From: Tissierellales bacterium
Lineage (GTDB): Bacteria > Bacillota > Clostridia > Tissierellales > Tissierellaceae
Assembly (NCBI GenBank): GCA_030146705.1
Contig: JASLBE010000032.1
Location: 1-61,064, forward strand
Direction of reading: 5' to 3'
Length of the DNA stretch: 61,064 nt
Below, one piece after another: positions 31,539-41,470 of this stretch. Every line of letters starts with the position of its first letter. Position 1 is the stretch's first letter. The translations under genes and the position numbers were made by a program. Below the pieces are notes generated by a model. It worked only from the letters and a program-made list of their open reading frames with translations. It had not been told where the DNA came from and searched no databases.

Positions 31539-34157
31539 TTATTTTAAAGCTGCTTGTGCTGCTGCTAATTTTGCAATAGGAACCCTAAATGGTGAACAAG
31601 AAACATAGTCAAGTCCTATACTATGGCAGAATTCTACAGAACTTGGTTCTCCTCCGTGCTCTCCACATATTCCTAGGTGGATGTCTGGCCTAGTCTTCTT
31701 TCCTAGTTCAACAGACATTTTCATTAGCTTACCTACTCCCTTTTGATCTATTCTTTGGAATGGATCGTGGGCAAATATTTTCTTATCTACATATTCACTT
31801 AAAAACTTACCTGCATCATCCCTAGAGAATCCAAAGCCCATTTGAGTCAAGTCATTTGTACCAAAACTAAAGAACTCAGCTTCCGTTGCTATCTCATCTG
31901 AAGTAAGGGCAGCCCTAGGAACTTCAATCATAGTTCCTATTAAGTGTTTTATACTAGCTCCTCTTTCTTCAAATACTTGTTCTATTTCTGCTACTACCTC
32001 AGCCTTAACATACTTTAACTCATCTATATGTCCTATTAAAGGAATCATTATTTCTGGGACAATATTTAAATTTTCTTCCTTAGCAACATCCATTGCTGCT
32101 TCAATTATGGCCCTAGCCTGCATCCTGTATATTTCTGGATAAGTTACAGCCAGCCTACAACCTCTGTGACCAAGCATTGGGTTTACTTCATATAGGGCAT
32201 TCATCCTAGACTCTAAGTCTTTTATACTTATATCCATCATACTAGCCACTTCTTCTTTTTCCTTTTCACCATGAGGTAAGAACTCATGTAGTGGTGGATC
32301 TAGAAGTCTTACTGTCATTGGTAGTTCACCAATTGTCTTGTATAAGGCGTGGAAGTCTTCCCTTTGAACCTCTAATAGTTCTTCTAAAGACTTAACCCTT
32401 TCCTCATAATTCTTAGCCAGTATCATCTTCCTAACAGAAGGCAATCTTTCTAGGTTAAAGAACATATGCTCAGTCCTAGTTAAACCAACACCTTCTGCCC
32501 CAAATTCTAAAGCTTGTTTTATATCCTTAGGAGTATCTGCATTGGCTCTTACTCCCATATCCCTAACTTCATCAACCCAAGACATAAATACCCTGAAGTC
32601 TTCACCAAGTTCTGGTTGAGCCTTTTCTATTTGGCCCTCATAAACTATTCCTGTACTTCCGTTTAAGGAAATATAATCTCCTTCTCTTAGGACCTTGTCC
32701 CCAACAGTCATAGTTTTTTCAGCCTCATTAACATCTATTCCAGTACAACCTGCAACACAGCATTTTCCCATACCTCTTGCAACTACCGCTGCGTGGGAAG
32801 TCATTCCACCCCTAGCAGTTAAAATACCTTCTGCCCCAATCATACCTTCTATATCCTCTGGAGAAGTTTCTTGCCTAACTAGAATACACTCTTTTACTCC
32901 GCTTTCTTTAGCCTTTACTAGCTCATCTGCGTGGAAGTAAATCTGTCCTGTTGCTGCACCTGGAGAAGCAGCTAGCCCCCTTGCAAGTTCCTTTGCATTT
33001 TTAAGGTCTTCTATATCAAAAGCTGGGTGAAGTAGTTGGTTTAAATCATCTGGGTTGATTCTCATAACCGCTTCTTCCTTGGTAATTAATCCTTCTTTAA
33101 CTAGGTCTACAGCTATTTTTATACCAGCTTGGGCAGTCCTTTTACCACTCCTAGTTTGTAGGAAGTATAACTTACCTTTTTCTATAGTAAACTCAACATC
33201 TTGCATATCCTTATAGTGCTTTTCAAGAATTTCTGTACTCTCAATAAATTCCTTGTAAACCTCAGGCATATTTTCTTCCAACCTAGATATTTGTTCTGGA
33301 GTTCTTATACCAGCAACAACATCTTCCCCTTGGGCATCTATTAAGTACTCTCCAAAAATCTTATTTTCTCCTGTGGCAGGGTTCCTAGTGAAAGCTACAC
33401 CTGTACCACAGTCCTTACCCATATTACCAAAAACCATAGACTGGATATTTACAGCAGTTCCTAGGTCATGAGGTATCTCATGAAGGTTTCTATAAACTGT
33501 AGCCCTAGGGTTTTCCCAAGAACTAAATACAGCTTCTATAGCAAGTCTTAATTGGTCTTTAGGTTCTTGTGGGAAGTCAACACCCATTTCTTCCTTGTAA
33601 ACTTCCTTAAACTTTTCAACCAAGGCCTTAAAGTCTTCAGCAGAAAGATCCATATCATCTTCCACGCCTCTTTCTTCCTTCATTCCATCTAATAAGATAT
33701 CAAACCTTACCTTTGGAATTTCCATAGCTACATCGGAGAACATTTGGATAAATCTTCTATAACTATCATAGGCAAATTTTTCATTACCTGTCAGCTTAGC
33801 AAGCCCTTTTACAGACTCATCATTTAAGCCTAGGTTAAGAATTGTATCCATCATTCCTGGCATAGAAATAACTGCTCCTGATCTTACTGATACTAGTAGA
33901 GGGTTTTCTATATCAGAGAATTTTTTACCAGTTATTCCTTCTAATTTTTTCATATGTTGGTCAACTTCATCTAATAGTCCATCCCAAAGTTTTTGGTCTT
34001 CCTTGTAAAACCTTGTACAAGCTTCTGTTGTTATTGTAAATCCTTGTGGGACATGAAGTCCTATGTTAGTCATTTCTCCTAAGTTTGCACCCTTGCCTCC
34101 TAGGAGACTACGCATATCCTTATTACCTTCATCAAAACTATAAACATATTTTGCCAT
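31539..34157 (-). CDS. ppdK: Pyruvate phosphate dikinase
   Basis: Interconverts pyruvate + ATP + Pi and PEP + AMP + PPi in the cytoplasm, a key step in many anaerobes. 872 residues, full length. The nucleotide-binding domain begins LLGGKGANLGEM and contains SVRSGAVISMPGMMDTILNLG; the swivelling domain carries the phosphorylated His in LTARGGMTSHAAVVARGMGK; the C-terminal TIM barrel has GLTRTEHMFF, IEVPRAAL, FFSFGTNDLTQ and the catalytic Cys in GICGEHGGEPSS. Follows its regulatory protein by 11 bases. Activity is probably switched by phosphorylation of the Thr in GGMTSHA. Confidence 0.97.
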   Translation of the reverse strand: MAKYVYSFDEGNKDMRSLLGGKGANLGEMTNIGLHVPQGFTITTEACTRFYKEDQKLWDGLLDEVDQHMKKLEGITGKKFSDIENPLLVSVRSGAVISMPGMMDTILNLGLNDESVKGLAKLTGNEKFAYDSYRRFIQMFSDVAMEIPKVRFDILLDGMKEERGVEDDMDLSAEDFKALVEKFKEVYKEEMGVDFPQEPKDQLRLAIEAVFSSWENPRATVYRNLHEIPHDLGTAVNIQSMVFGNMGKDCGTGVAFTRNPATGENKIFGEYLIDAQGEDVVAGIRTPEQISRLEENMPEVYKEFIESTEILEKHYKDMQDVEFTIEKGKLYFLQTRSGKRTAQAGIKIAVDLVKEGLITKEEAVMRINPDDLNQLLHPAFDIEDLKNAKELARGLAASPGAATGQIYFHADELVKAKESGVKECILVRQETSPEDIEGMIGAEGILTARGGMTSHAAVVARGMGKCCVAGCTGIDVNEAEKTMTVGDKVLREGDYISLNGSTGIVYEGQIEKAQPELGEDFRVFMSWVDEVRDMGVRANADTPKDIKQALEFGAEGVGLTRTEHMFFNLERLPSVRKMILAKNYEERVKSLEELLEVQREDFHALYKTIGELPMTVRLLDPPLHEFLPHGEKEKEEVASMMDISIKDLESRMNALYEVNPMLGHRGCRLAVTYPEIYRMQARAIIEAAMDVAKEENLNIVPEIMIPLIGHIDELKYVKAEVVAEIEQVFEERGASIKHLIGTMIEVPRAALTSDEIATEAEFFSFGTNDLTQMGFGFSRDDAGKFLSEYVDKKIFAHDPFQRIDQKGVGKLMKMSVELGKKTRPDIHLGICGEHGGEPSSVEFCHSIGLDYVSCSPFRVPIAKLAAAQAALK

Positions 34158-34168
34158 TCTTAATCCTC

Positions 34169-34990
34169 CTATATTATCTTTGAATTCATCTTCCTAAGCA
34201 GGGAAATTATTATCTCAGATGTTTCCTCAATAGCCTTATTAGAAACATCAATTATTGGGCAACCTATTTTTCTCATAATTCCATCTGCATATTCCAATTC
34301 TTCTAAAATTTTTTCCAAACTTGCATAACTAGAAGTGTTTGGAAGTCCTAAAGCCTTAAGTCTTTCTTCCCTAATTTGATTTAAGTTCTCAGGTGAATTT
34401 GTAAGACCTATTATCTTGTTTCTAGGTATTTCAAAAATCTCCTCGGCAGGTTCCATCCCCATAACAAGAGGCAAGTTTGCCACCTTGATATTTTTATTAG
34501 CTAAGTACATTGATAGAGGTGTCTTAGATGTTCTGGAAACTCCTAATAATACTAAATCTGCCTCCCTAAATCCTCTTGGGTCCTTGCCATCATCATATTT
34601 AACCGCAAATTCTATGGCTTCAATCCTACTGAAATATTGCTCATCTAGCCTTCTAATAACTCCAGATTCATAAGTAGGAGACATACCTAGCCCCTGGCTT
34701 AGGGCATCAATAACTGAACTAAGTAGGTCCAGGGTCTTTATATCACTTTCTTTTTCATAGGCCTTTATATAGTCAATTAAGTCCTTTTTAACCAGTGTAT
34801 AAATTAAGATAGGGTTTTTATCCCCCTCCATTTTCTCAAGCACAAACTTCAAATCCTCGATACTTTTTATATGAGGGTATTTTAGTATCTCATAATTATC
34901 TGTTTCAAACTGAGAAATTGCTGCCCTTATGACTACCTCTCCTGTTTCTCCCAAAGAATCTGATGCTACATAAATTTTTAGTTTTTCCAT
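34169..34990 (-). CDS. PPDK regulatory protein (bifunctional kinase/pyrophosphorylase, DUF299)
   Basis: 273 residues. It inactivates PPDK by ADP-dependent phosphorylation of the threonine beside the catalytic histidine and reverses this with phosphate. Family motifs: YVASDSLGETGE at the N-terminus, DGKDPRGFREADLVLLGVSR, and the P-loop GVSRTSKTP (150-158). Directly upstream of ppdK in one operon, which settles PPDK rather than PEP synthase as its target. A consensus promoter overlapped by a palindrome lies upstream. Confidence 0.94.
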   Translation of the reverse strand: MEKLKIYVASDSLGETGEVVIRAAISQFETDNYEILKYPHIKSIEDLKFVLEKMEGDKNPILIYTLVKKDLIDYIKAYEKESDIKTLDLLSSVIDALSQGLGMSPTYESGVIRRLDEQYFSRIEAIEFAVKYDDGKDPRGFREADLVLLGVSRTSKTPLSMYLANKNIKVANLPLVMGMEPAEEIFEIPRNKIIGLTNSPENLNQIREERLKALGLPNTSSYASLEKILEELEYADGIMRKIGCPIIDVSNKAIEETSEIIISLLRKMNSKII

Positions 34991-34997
34991 AGTATCT

Positions 34998-35063
34998 ACA
35001 CATTTCTAATAAATGTGTCGTACTATACGAAAATATAGTATGACATTATTTAAACTTTGTCAA
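34998..35063 (-). promoter_or_regulatory. Promoter with overlapping palindrome and leader hairpin ahead of the PPDK regulator-ppdK operon
   Basis: TTGACA (35058-35063), 17 bases, TACTAT (35035-35040). The -10 lies within the inverted repeat TATAGTA...TACTATA (35021-35027 and 35034-35040), an operator-like site. Further down, ACACATTT/AAATGTGT (34998-35018) forms a small hairpin just before the start codon. Confidence 0.75.
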
Positions 35064-35128
35064 TAGTTTATTTCCTATATATTATATATTCTATTAGTTT
35101 TTTTGCCTATGACTAATTTATTATATAA

Positions 35129-35166
35129 AAAAGACGAATAGATAGCCTGGCTAAATATCCGTCTTT
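35129..35166 (-). terminator. Intrinsic terminator of the DUF896 gene
   Basis: AAAGACG...CGTCTTT outer stem with inner AGCC/GGCT pairing, followed by six T on the minus strand. Confidence 0.75.
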
Positions 35167-35180
35167 CCTCAACTAGTTTT

Positions 35181-35408
35181 TTAATTTAGTTTACTATTTT
35201 TTTGAAGGTTTTTAAGCTTTTCAGGAGTAACATCCTTCCCATCAGGATCAATAACTTTAACTGTTTTTAAACTAGCCTCCATCCTGGACCTAAAAGTTTT
35301 CAAATACTCCTTTCTAAGCCTTGACTGTTCTAGCTTTTCCTCCTCTGTCAGCCCTTCAGTTTTAGATTTTTTAGATAAAAAATTTATTCTTTCAACTAAT
35401 TCTTTCAT
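35181..35408 (-). CDS. DUF896 (YnzC-like) small protein
   Basis: 75 residues: an N-terminal helical pair (VERINFLSKKSKTEGLTEEE, then KLEQSRLRKEYLKTFR) and the C-terminal VKVIDPDGKDVTPEKLKNLQ, the pattern of the DUF896/YnzC family, common in Firmicutes. Members are small cytoplasmic helical proteins, in part SOS-associated; the precise role is unknown. Single gene with its own terminator. Confidence 0.9.
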   Translation of the reverse strand: MKELVERINFLSKKSKTEGLTEEEKLEQSRLRKEYLKTFRSRMEASLKTVKVIDPDGKDVTPEKLKNLQKNSKLN

Positions 35409-35455
35409 AAATCCACTCCCAATATATAGTATGGCACATTAAAAATTATGCCCTA

Positions 35456-36019
35456 CTATTTCCCAAATAATCTGTCATATAAAATACTTTCCCTTAGTTC
35501 TTCCTCCTTGGAATCACCTAATAAATATTTTGTAATAGCTAGGGCAAAGTCAACTGCCAAGGCAGGGCCCCTAGAAGTTATAATATTTCCATCAACAACC
35601 AGCTTGTCTTCCAAGTAAATAGAGGAGGTTAGTTGGTCTTCAAACCCAGGATAGGAAGTTAGTTTTCTTCCCTTAACTATCCCAGCTTTTTCTAAAACTA
35701 TTGGCCCTGCACAAATTGCCCCAACCAACTTCTTATTATCATTCATTTCCCTTAAAACTTCAATAACTTTTTCATTATCCCTTAAGTTTGTAGCCCCTGG
35801 AAGTCCACCAGGTATAATAACTCCAGCATAGGAATCTAGGTCTTTTAAATTGTCAAGAGTTTCATCAGCCACAAGCCTAATATTATGGGCTCCTGTAACT
35901 TCTTTTTCTCCACTAGTAGAAACTATTAAGGCCTCTCCACCAACCCTCCTAAAATAATCTACCACGGTTAGGGCTTCCACCTCTTCAAAACCTTCTGCTA
36001 AAAGTACAAGTAATTTCAT
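35456..36019 (-). CDS. DJ-1/PfpI-family protein
   Basis: 187 residues. The DJ-1 type glutamine-amidotransferase-like fold has the conserved Glu in VLLAEGFEEVEALT and nucleophilic Cys in VGAICAGPIVLEKAGI (near 100-105), with GVIIPGGLPGATNLRDN before it. Members act as stress chaperones, deglycases or hydratases; assignment within the family is not possible here. It lies 29 bases after the ABC exporter operon and may be co-transcribed with it. Confidence 0.93.
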   Translation of the reverse strand: MKLLVLLAEGFEEVEALTVVDYFRRVGGEALIVSTSGEKEVTGAHNIRLVADETLDNLKDLDSYAGVIIPGGLPGATNLRDNEKVIEVLREMNDNKKLVGAICAGPIVLEKAGIVKGRKLTSYPGFEDQLTSSIYLEDKLVVDGNIITSRGPALAVDFALAITKYLLGDSKEEELRESILYDRLFGK

Positions 36020-36048
36020 TTTACCCCTCCTTAATACAATAAAGTATC

Positions 36049-37881
36049 CTAGGCTGCAAATTGGCTATTATAAAGTTCCTTATAAAAACCAGCCTGAGCC
36101 ATTAGTTCCTCATGATTACCTTGTTCAATAATCCTACCTTCATTCATAACTAAAATCTTGTCTGCATTTCTAATTGTTGATAGCCTATGGGCAATTACAA
36201 AACTTGTCCTGCCTTCCATAACCTTGTCCATAGCCTTTTGAATCAAGACTTCTGTCCTAGTATCTACAGAAGATGTAGCCTCATCTAAGATCATAATTGC
36301 TGGGTTGGATATTATGGCCCTGGCTATGGTTAAAAGTTGCTTTTGACCCTGGGAGATATTATCTGCATCCTCTCCTAAAATTGTATCATACCCCTCTGGT
36401 AGGGTCCTTATAAAGTAGTCTGCCTGGGCAATCTTTGCTGCCTTAACAACTTCTTCATCACTGGCATTTTTCTTACCATAGGCAATATTTTCTCTAATGC
36501 TACCATTAAATAACCAGGTGTCTTGAAGTACCATTCCAAACACCTGCCTTAACTCTCCTGGATTAATGCTTTGTATATTTATTCCATCTATTAAGATTTC
36601 TCCCCTATCTATTTCATAAAACCTCATTAATAGGTTGACTAAAGTAGTCTTTCCAGCCCCAGTCGGTCCAACTATGGCAACTGTTTCTCCAGGCTTGACC
36701 CCTATTGTCATATCCTCTATTAGGTCTTCATCCTTTTCATAGGAAAAGGCAACATTTTTAAAGTCTACCTGGCCTTTAATTTCTCCTATTTCTATATCTA
36801 TTTCCTCAAATCTAGGCTCTTCTTTTTCATCTAAGATCTCAAAAACTCTTTCTGCTGAGGCAATAGTTGACTGGATTGTATTAATAATATCCGCCCCCCT
36901 AACTATAGGTTGGGTAAACTCTCTTGAGTACTGGATAAAGGCCTGGATATCCCCAATGGTTATCTTTTTAGCAACTACAAAAAAACCTCCCAGTACAGCT
37001 ACAAAAACATAGCCTATATTATTAATAAAATTCATTAAAGGCCTTATTATACCTGAAATAAATTGGGCCTTATAGCTGGCCAAATAAAGTTCTTCATTAA
37101 TCTCCATAAATTCTTCTACAGACTTGTCCTCCTGGCCAAAAGCCTTGATTATATTATGGCCTGAGTACATTTCTTCAATATGTCCATTTAAGTCCCCAAG
37201 GCTCCTGGCTTGCTTTATAAAGTATCCTTGGGAGGTTTTAGCTATGGTCTTGGTTGCCATTATGCCTGCTGGTATAACTAAAACAGTTACTAATGACATA
37301 GTAAAGTTTATACTAACCATCATAAACAAGACCCCAACCACTGTTACTATTGAGGTTATAATCTGGGTTATGCTTTGTTGCATAGTAGTGCTTATATTGT
37401 CTATATCATTGGTAACCCTAGATAAAATATCTCCAACCTGGTTCTCATCATAATACTTAAGGGGTAGTTTAGACAATTTCTTATCAACATCCTCCCTAAG
37501 GTTAAAAACTATCCTCTGGGTTATACCAGCCATTAAATACCTTTGCATATAAGAAAATATGGCCGATGTTATATACATAATAGCTAGGATAAATAAAATT
37601 TTCTTTATATATATAAAGTCTACAAATCCCTTGCCAGCAAACTTAAGTTCCATACCCTGTAAAAGTTTAGTAGTTACAAGCCCCATAACCTTTGGGCTAA
37701 TAACTGTAAATATATTACTTAAAATAGTTAGGATAAATACAAAAAATATCCCCAACCTATACCTGGCTATATAATTTAGGAGCCTTTTAAAAGTCCCCTT
37801 AAAATCCTTGGCCTTTTCAACAGGCCTAGCGGCCTTAGAACCTGGTGGCCCTCCCCTATGTGGACTTGGTCCCCTACTCAT
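36049..37881 (-). CDS. Heterodimeric ABC exporter half-transporter, catalytic subunit (pair 2)
   Basis: About 610 residues: membrane domain with six helices then an ATPase domain. Walker A GPTGAGKTT, signature ISQGQKQLLTIARA (Ser-Gln in place of SGG), Walker B MILDEATSSVD with catalytic Glu, H-loop FVIAHRLST. A Gly/Pro-rich cytoplasmic N-terminus (PSPHRGGPPGSK) is typical of the larger subunit of BmrCD/TM287-288-type pairs. The ATG at 37881 (GAGG eight bases upstream) overlaps the partner gene. Probably exports drugs or lipids. Confidence 0.93.
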   Translation of the reverse strand: MSRGPSPHRGGPPGSKAARPVEKAKDFKGTFKRLLNYIARYRLGIFFVFILTILSNIFTVISPKVMGLVTTKLLQGMELKFAGKGFVDFIYIKKILFILAIMYITSAIFSYMQRYLMAGITQRIVFNLREDVDKKLSKLPLKYYDENQVGDILSRVTNDIDNISTTMQQSITQIITSIVTVVGVLFMMVSINFTMSLVTVLVIPAGIMATKTIAKTSQGYFIKQARSLGDLNGHIEEMYSGHNIIKAFGQEDKSVEEFMEINEELYLASYKAQFISGIIRPLMNFINNIGYVFVAVLGGFFVVAKKITIGDIQAFIQYSREFTQPIVRGADIINTIQSTIASAERVFEILDEKEEPRFEEIDIEIGEIKGQVDFKNVAFSYEKDEDLIEDMTIGVKPGETVAIVGPTGAGKTTLVNLLMRFYEIDRGEILIDGINIQSINPGELRQVFGMVLQDTWLFNGSIRENIAYGKKNASDEEVVKAAKIAQADYFIRTLPEGYDTILGEDADNISQGQKQLLTIARAIISNPAIMILDEATSSVDTRTEVLIQKAMDKVMEGRTSFVIAHRLSTIRNADKILVMNEGRIIEQGNHEELMAQAGFYKELYNSQFAA

Positions 37882-39601
37882 TTCCATCACCTCTAAATGC
37901 TTGTGAATTTACTATTTCCCTATAGACCTCACAACTTTCTACTAGGTCATTATGCCTACCTAGGCCAACCATCTTACCGTCATCTAGGACTAGGATTTTA
38001 TCTGCATCAACTACTGTGCTCACCCTTTGGGCAACTATTACCTTCATTGTATCCTTCATTTCTGTTTTTAAGGCCTGCCTTAGTTTCTTATCTGTCTTAA
38101 AGTCTAGGGCTGAAAAACTATCATCAAAAATAAATAAGTCCCCATCCCTAACTAGGGCTCTGGCTATACTAAGCCTTTGCTTTTGCCCTCCAGAAAAATT
38201 TCCACCGCCCTGGGCAACTACTGAATTATATCCTGCTTCTAAGCCTTCTATAAAATCCTTGGCCTGGGCAATTTCTGCTGCCTTTTCCACCTCAGCCAGG
38301 CTGGCATTTTCCTTGCCCCTTTGAATATTTTCCCTAATACTCCCAGAAAACAAGACAGCCTTTTGGGGAACAAAGCCGATCCTAGCTCGGATACTATCCT
38401 GGCTATAATCCTTAATATTCCTATTATTTATTAGGATTTCTCCAACTGTAGGATCATAAAACCTAGGTATTAGGTTTACTAGGGTAGACTTACCTGAGCC
38501 TGTCCCACCAATTATAGCAAGACTCTCCCCCCTAGTTAGGCTAAAGTTAATATTAGATAAAACTTCATTTTCTGCCTGGGGATAGGTAAATTCAACATTC
38601 TTAAACTCTATCCTATCAATTTTTTCTAGGTCCTTAGCTTCTTTTTTATCAACAATACTTGGGTTTATTTTCATAACCTCTTCTATCCTCCTACTGGAGG
38701 CAAGGGCTCTTGGTACAACAATAAATATGGCTGAAAACATTATTAGTGAAAACATAGTCAGCATAACATACTGGATAAAGGCTATAATATCTCCAATTAA
38801 CATATTGCCCATATCTACTTGCTTGGACCCAAACCAAAGTATCCCTATTATTGTAAAGTTTAAAACTAGGTTTATTAAGGGAAACAAAACTAACATAGTC
38901 CTATCTACCTTCAAAGAAGTCATAGACAGATTATAGTTTGCCTCCTTAAACCTTTCCTTCTCAAAATCAACCTTGTTAAAGGCCCTTATTACCCTAACAC
39001 CAGTAAGTTTTTCCCTAAGAACTAGGTTTAACCTATCAAGTTCCTTTTGAACCCTTGTAAAAAGTGGGAAGCCCCTCCTCCCAACTATTAGGACAAGGAC
39101 CACTAAAATAGGCATAGCTACCCCTAAAACCATTGAAAGGCTAGGGTTTTTACTAATGGCCATAATAAGTCCTCCAACTAGCATAAGTGGAGCCCTGATC
39201 ATCATCCTAAGACTCATTAAGAAAACCTGCTGCATTTGATTTATATCATTTGTTGTCCTAGTTATTAAAGATGAGGTCCCTATATGGTTAAATTCTCCCA
39301 AGGAAAATTTACTAATATGGGAAAATACTTCATTCCTAACATCCCTACCAAAACTCATCGTAGCCTTTGATGAATAATAGGCCGAAACCACCATACTAAT
39401 CCCAGCTACAACGGACACTACAAGCATCCTAAGACCTGTTCTTATAATATAATTACTATTGCCTGTTATAATGCCATCATTCACAATTTTAGACATTAAA
39501 TTAGGCAGGTAAAAGTCTATCATTACATCAAAGAAGGTTAATGCTATAACTATAAAAACATACTTCCTGTAAGCCTTTATAGCCTGTAAAAATCTCTTCA
39601 A
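37874..39601 (-). CDS. Heterodimeric ABC exporter half-transporter, degenerate-site subunit (pair 2)
   Basis: 575 residues. Six membrane helices, then Walker A GGTGSGKST, canonical signature FSGGQKQRLSIARAL, Walker B LFIFDDSFSALD (Asp in place of the catalytic Glu) and VIVAQRVSTV (Gln in place of the H-loop His). The defects are exactly those of the non-catalytic partner in BmrC/TM287-type heterodimers, and complement the partner gene. Overlaps it by 8 bases. Confidence 0.93.
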   Translation of the reverse strand: MKRFLQAIKAYRKYVFIVIALTFFDVMIDFYLPNLMSKIVNDGIITGNSNYIIRTGLRMLVVSVVAGISMVVSAYYSSKATMSFGRDVRNEVFSHISKFSLGEFNHIGTSSLITRTTNDINQMQQVFLMSLRMMIRAPLMLVGGLIMAISKNPSLSMVLGVAMPILVVLVLIVGRRGFPLFTRVQKELDRLNLVLREKLTGVRVIRAFNKVDFEKERFKEANYNLSMTSLKVDRTMLVLFPLINLVLNFTIIGILWFGSKQVDMGNMLIGDIIAFIQYVMLTMFSLIMFSAIFIVVPRALASSRRIEEVMKINPSIVDKKEAKDLEKIDRIEFKNVEFTYPQAENEVLSNINFSLTRGESLAIIGGTGSGKSTLVNLIPRFYDPTVGEILINNRNIKDYSQDSIRARIGFVPQKAVLFSGSIRENIQRGKENASLAEVEKAAEIAQAKDFIEGLEAGYNSVVAQGGGNFSGGQKQRLSIARALVRDGDLFIFDDSFSALDFKTDKKLRQALKTEMKDTMKVIVAQRVSTVVDADKILVLDDGKMVGLGRHNDLVESCEVYREIVNSQAFRGDGNE

Positions 39602-39676
39602 GTTCTATCCTTCCCTTCTTCCTTATTTTTATCTATCATACTAATAATACCCTTAAGCCTAGGTCTTATGCAGAGA

Positions 39677-41470
39677 TTAGACCTGGCTTGTATAAAGCTT
39701 GTAGTAAAAGCCCTTCTTGGCCAAAAGCTCCTTATGGTTACCCCATTCTTTTATTTCTCCCTTGTCAAGGACAAGGATTTTATCTGCATTTACTATTGTT
39801 GAAAGCCTGTGGGCAATAATAAAGGTTGTCCTATTTTCCATAATATCTACCATAGCCTCCTGGATAAGTTTTTCTGTCTTAGTATCTATACTGGAAGTTG
39901 CCTCATCTAAAATTAAAATCCTTGGCTCTTTTATTATGGCCCTACTTATGGCTATTAGTTGCCTTTCTCCAGGAGAAAGGTTCTTTCCAGCCTCAGTTAT
40001 TATAGTATCTAAACCCTGGGGCAGGACCTTTATAAAATCATAGGCCCTAGAAAGCTGGCTGGCCCTTAAAATTTCTTCATCACTAGCCCCTAGGTTACCA
40101 TACCTAATATTTTCTCTTATGGAGCCAGAAAACAAGTAGGTATCTTGTAGGACAACTCCAAAAACATCCCTTAAAGACTTTTGATTATAGTCCTTTATAT
40201 CTACTCCATCTATTAAAATTTCACCTGTATAGCCTGTAAAAAAACCAGTTAGAAGGTTTATAATCGTTGTCTTCCCAGCACCAGTTTCCCCAACTAAGGC
40301 TATGTTTTCCCCTGGTTCTAGCTTAAAGTTTATCTTCCTTAAAACCTCTTCATCTTCCTTGTAGGAAAAACTTACATCCTTAAACTCAACCCCTCCTAGG
40401 ACCCCACTAGCCCCTAACTTAGAAGTTAAATTTAAGTCCTCCTCTTCCTCCTTAAGGATTTCCATAACCCTTTCTGCCCCAGCTATACCTGATTGTAAAA
40501 TATTAAAGCTAGAGGCGATTTCATTTAATGGCCTTGAAAACTGCCTAGAATAGGCTATAAAAGAAGTTATAACCCCAACAGTAATAATATTTTTCGTTGC
40601 AAGATAGCCCCCAACTACAGCTATTATTGTGAAGTTTAAGTTTTTAATAACATTCATAAGGGGCATCATAACCCCTGATAAAATTTGGGCCCTTATACTA
40701 ACTTCCTTAAATTCCTGGTTTTTTTCCCTAAAAGTAGCTAAAAAATCCTCCTGCTTATTAAAGGCCTTAATAGTTTCTATCCCCCATATACTCTCTTCCA
40801 TCTGGCTATTAAGACTTCCCAGGAGTCTTTGCCTTTGCCTAAACAAGAGCCTGGTTTTCCTGGTTACAAACTTACTTAAAAAATAAGTAAGCGGAATGGT
40901 TACAAGGCTTAAACTCGCCAGGCTAAAAGATAGGTTAAACATTATTATAAGTGACCCAACAAGAGAAATAAAAGATGCTATTAGGTCTGCTAGGGCCTGG
41001 GAGATACTAGTGCTTATATCTTCAATATCATTAGAGATCCTACTCATTACCTCCCCCCTGGTCTCCCTATAAAAGTAGGTTATGGGAAGTTTTTGTAGCT
41101 TATTAAAGCTCTCCCGCCTAATCCTATAGACTACTAGTTGGGAAATCTTAACTATTACTACCTCATTTAAGACCTTAAAAACTCCTTCTAAAATATAAAC
41201 AAGGACCAGGCTCAAAAGAACTAGCTTGAATATTTTAAGGCTAGTTGCCCCCATATTTAAACCAATCCTATCTACAGCCTTGCCTAGTAGGAGGGGGATA
41301 TAAAGACTAGTCAGGCTAGTTATTATTGTTGTTAAAAAAAGAAGGATAAAGTATTTTAAGTCCAAGTCTACTAGTTTCCAAAGGTGGCTAAGAGTAGACC
41401 TTAGGTCCTCTGGCCTACTAGACTCCCTGGTCCCATAGGCAAGGTTGCTCCCCCTATTATTAAGCTTCAT
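39677..41470 (-). CDS. Heterodimeric ABC exporter half-transporter, catalytic subunit (pair 1)
   Basis: About 597 residues from the ATG at 41470 (GGGGGAG four bases upstream; the longer frame lies inside the previous gene). Six membrane helices, Walker A GETGAGKTT, signature LSPGERQLIAISRAI (Pro-Gly in place of Gly-Gly), Walker B ILILDEATSSID, H-loop FIIAHRLSTI. A basic/polar N-terminal tail (NRGSNLAYGTRESSRPED) precedes the first helix. Overlaps the end of the partner gene. Confidence 0.93.
   Translation of the reverse strand: MKLNNRGSNLAYGTRESSRPEDLRSTLSHLWKLVDLDLKYFILLFLTTIITSLTSLYIPLLLGKAVDRIGLNMGATSLKIFKLVLLSLVLVYILEGVFKVLNEVVIVKISQLVVYRIRRESFNKLQKLPITYFYRETRGEVMSRISNDIEDISTSISQALADLIASFISLVGSLIIMFNLSFSLASLSLVTIPLTYFLSKFVTRKTRLLFRQRQRLLGSLNSQMEESIWGIETIKAFNKQEDFLATFREKNQEFKEVSIRAQILSGVMMPLMNVIKNLNFTIIAVVGGYLATKNIITVGVITSFIAYSRQFSRPLNEIASSFNILQSGIAGAERVMEILKEEEEDLNLTSKLGASGVLGGVEFKDVSFSYKEDEEVLRKINFKLEPGENIALVGETGAGKTTIINLLTGFFTGYTGEILIDGVDIKDYNQKSLRDVFGVVLQDTYLFSGSIRENIRYGNLGASDEEILRASQLSRAYDFIKVLPQGLDTIITEAGKNLSPGERQLIAISRAIIKEPRILILDEATSSIDTKTEKLIQEAMVDIMENRTTFIIAHRLSTIVNADKILVLDKGEIKEWGNHKELLAKKGFYYKLYTSQV

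Noticed and set aside
37881..37890. Longest-frame starts for several genes (for example 37890, 41500, 43190, 51394, 57017, 9228, 29111)
   Set aside because: In each case a later start has a well-spaced Shine-Dalgarno sequence, while the longer frame begins in a leader, an RBS or the previous gene.
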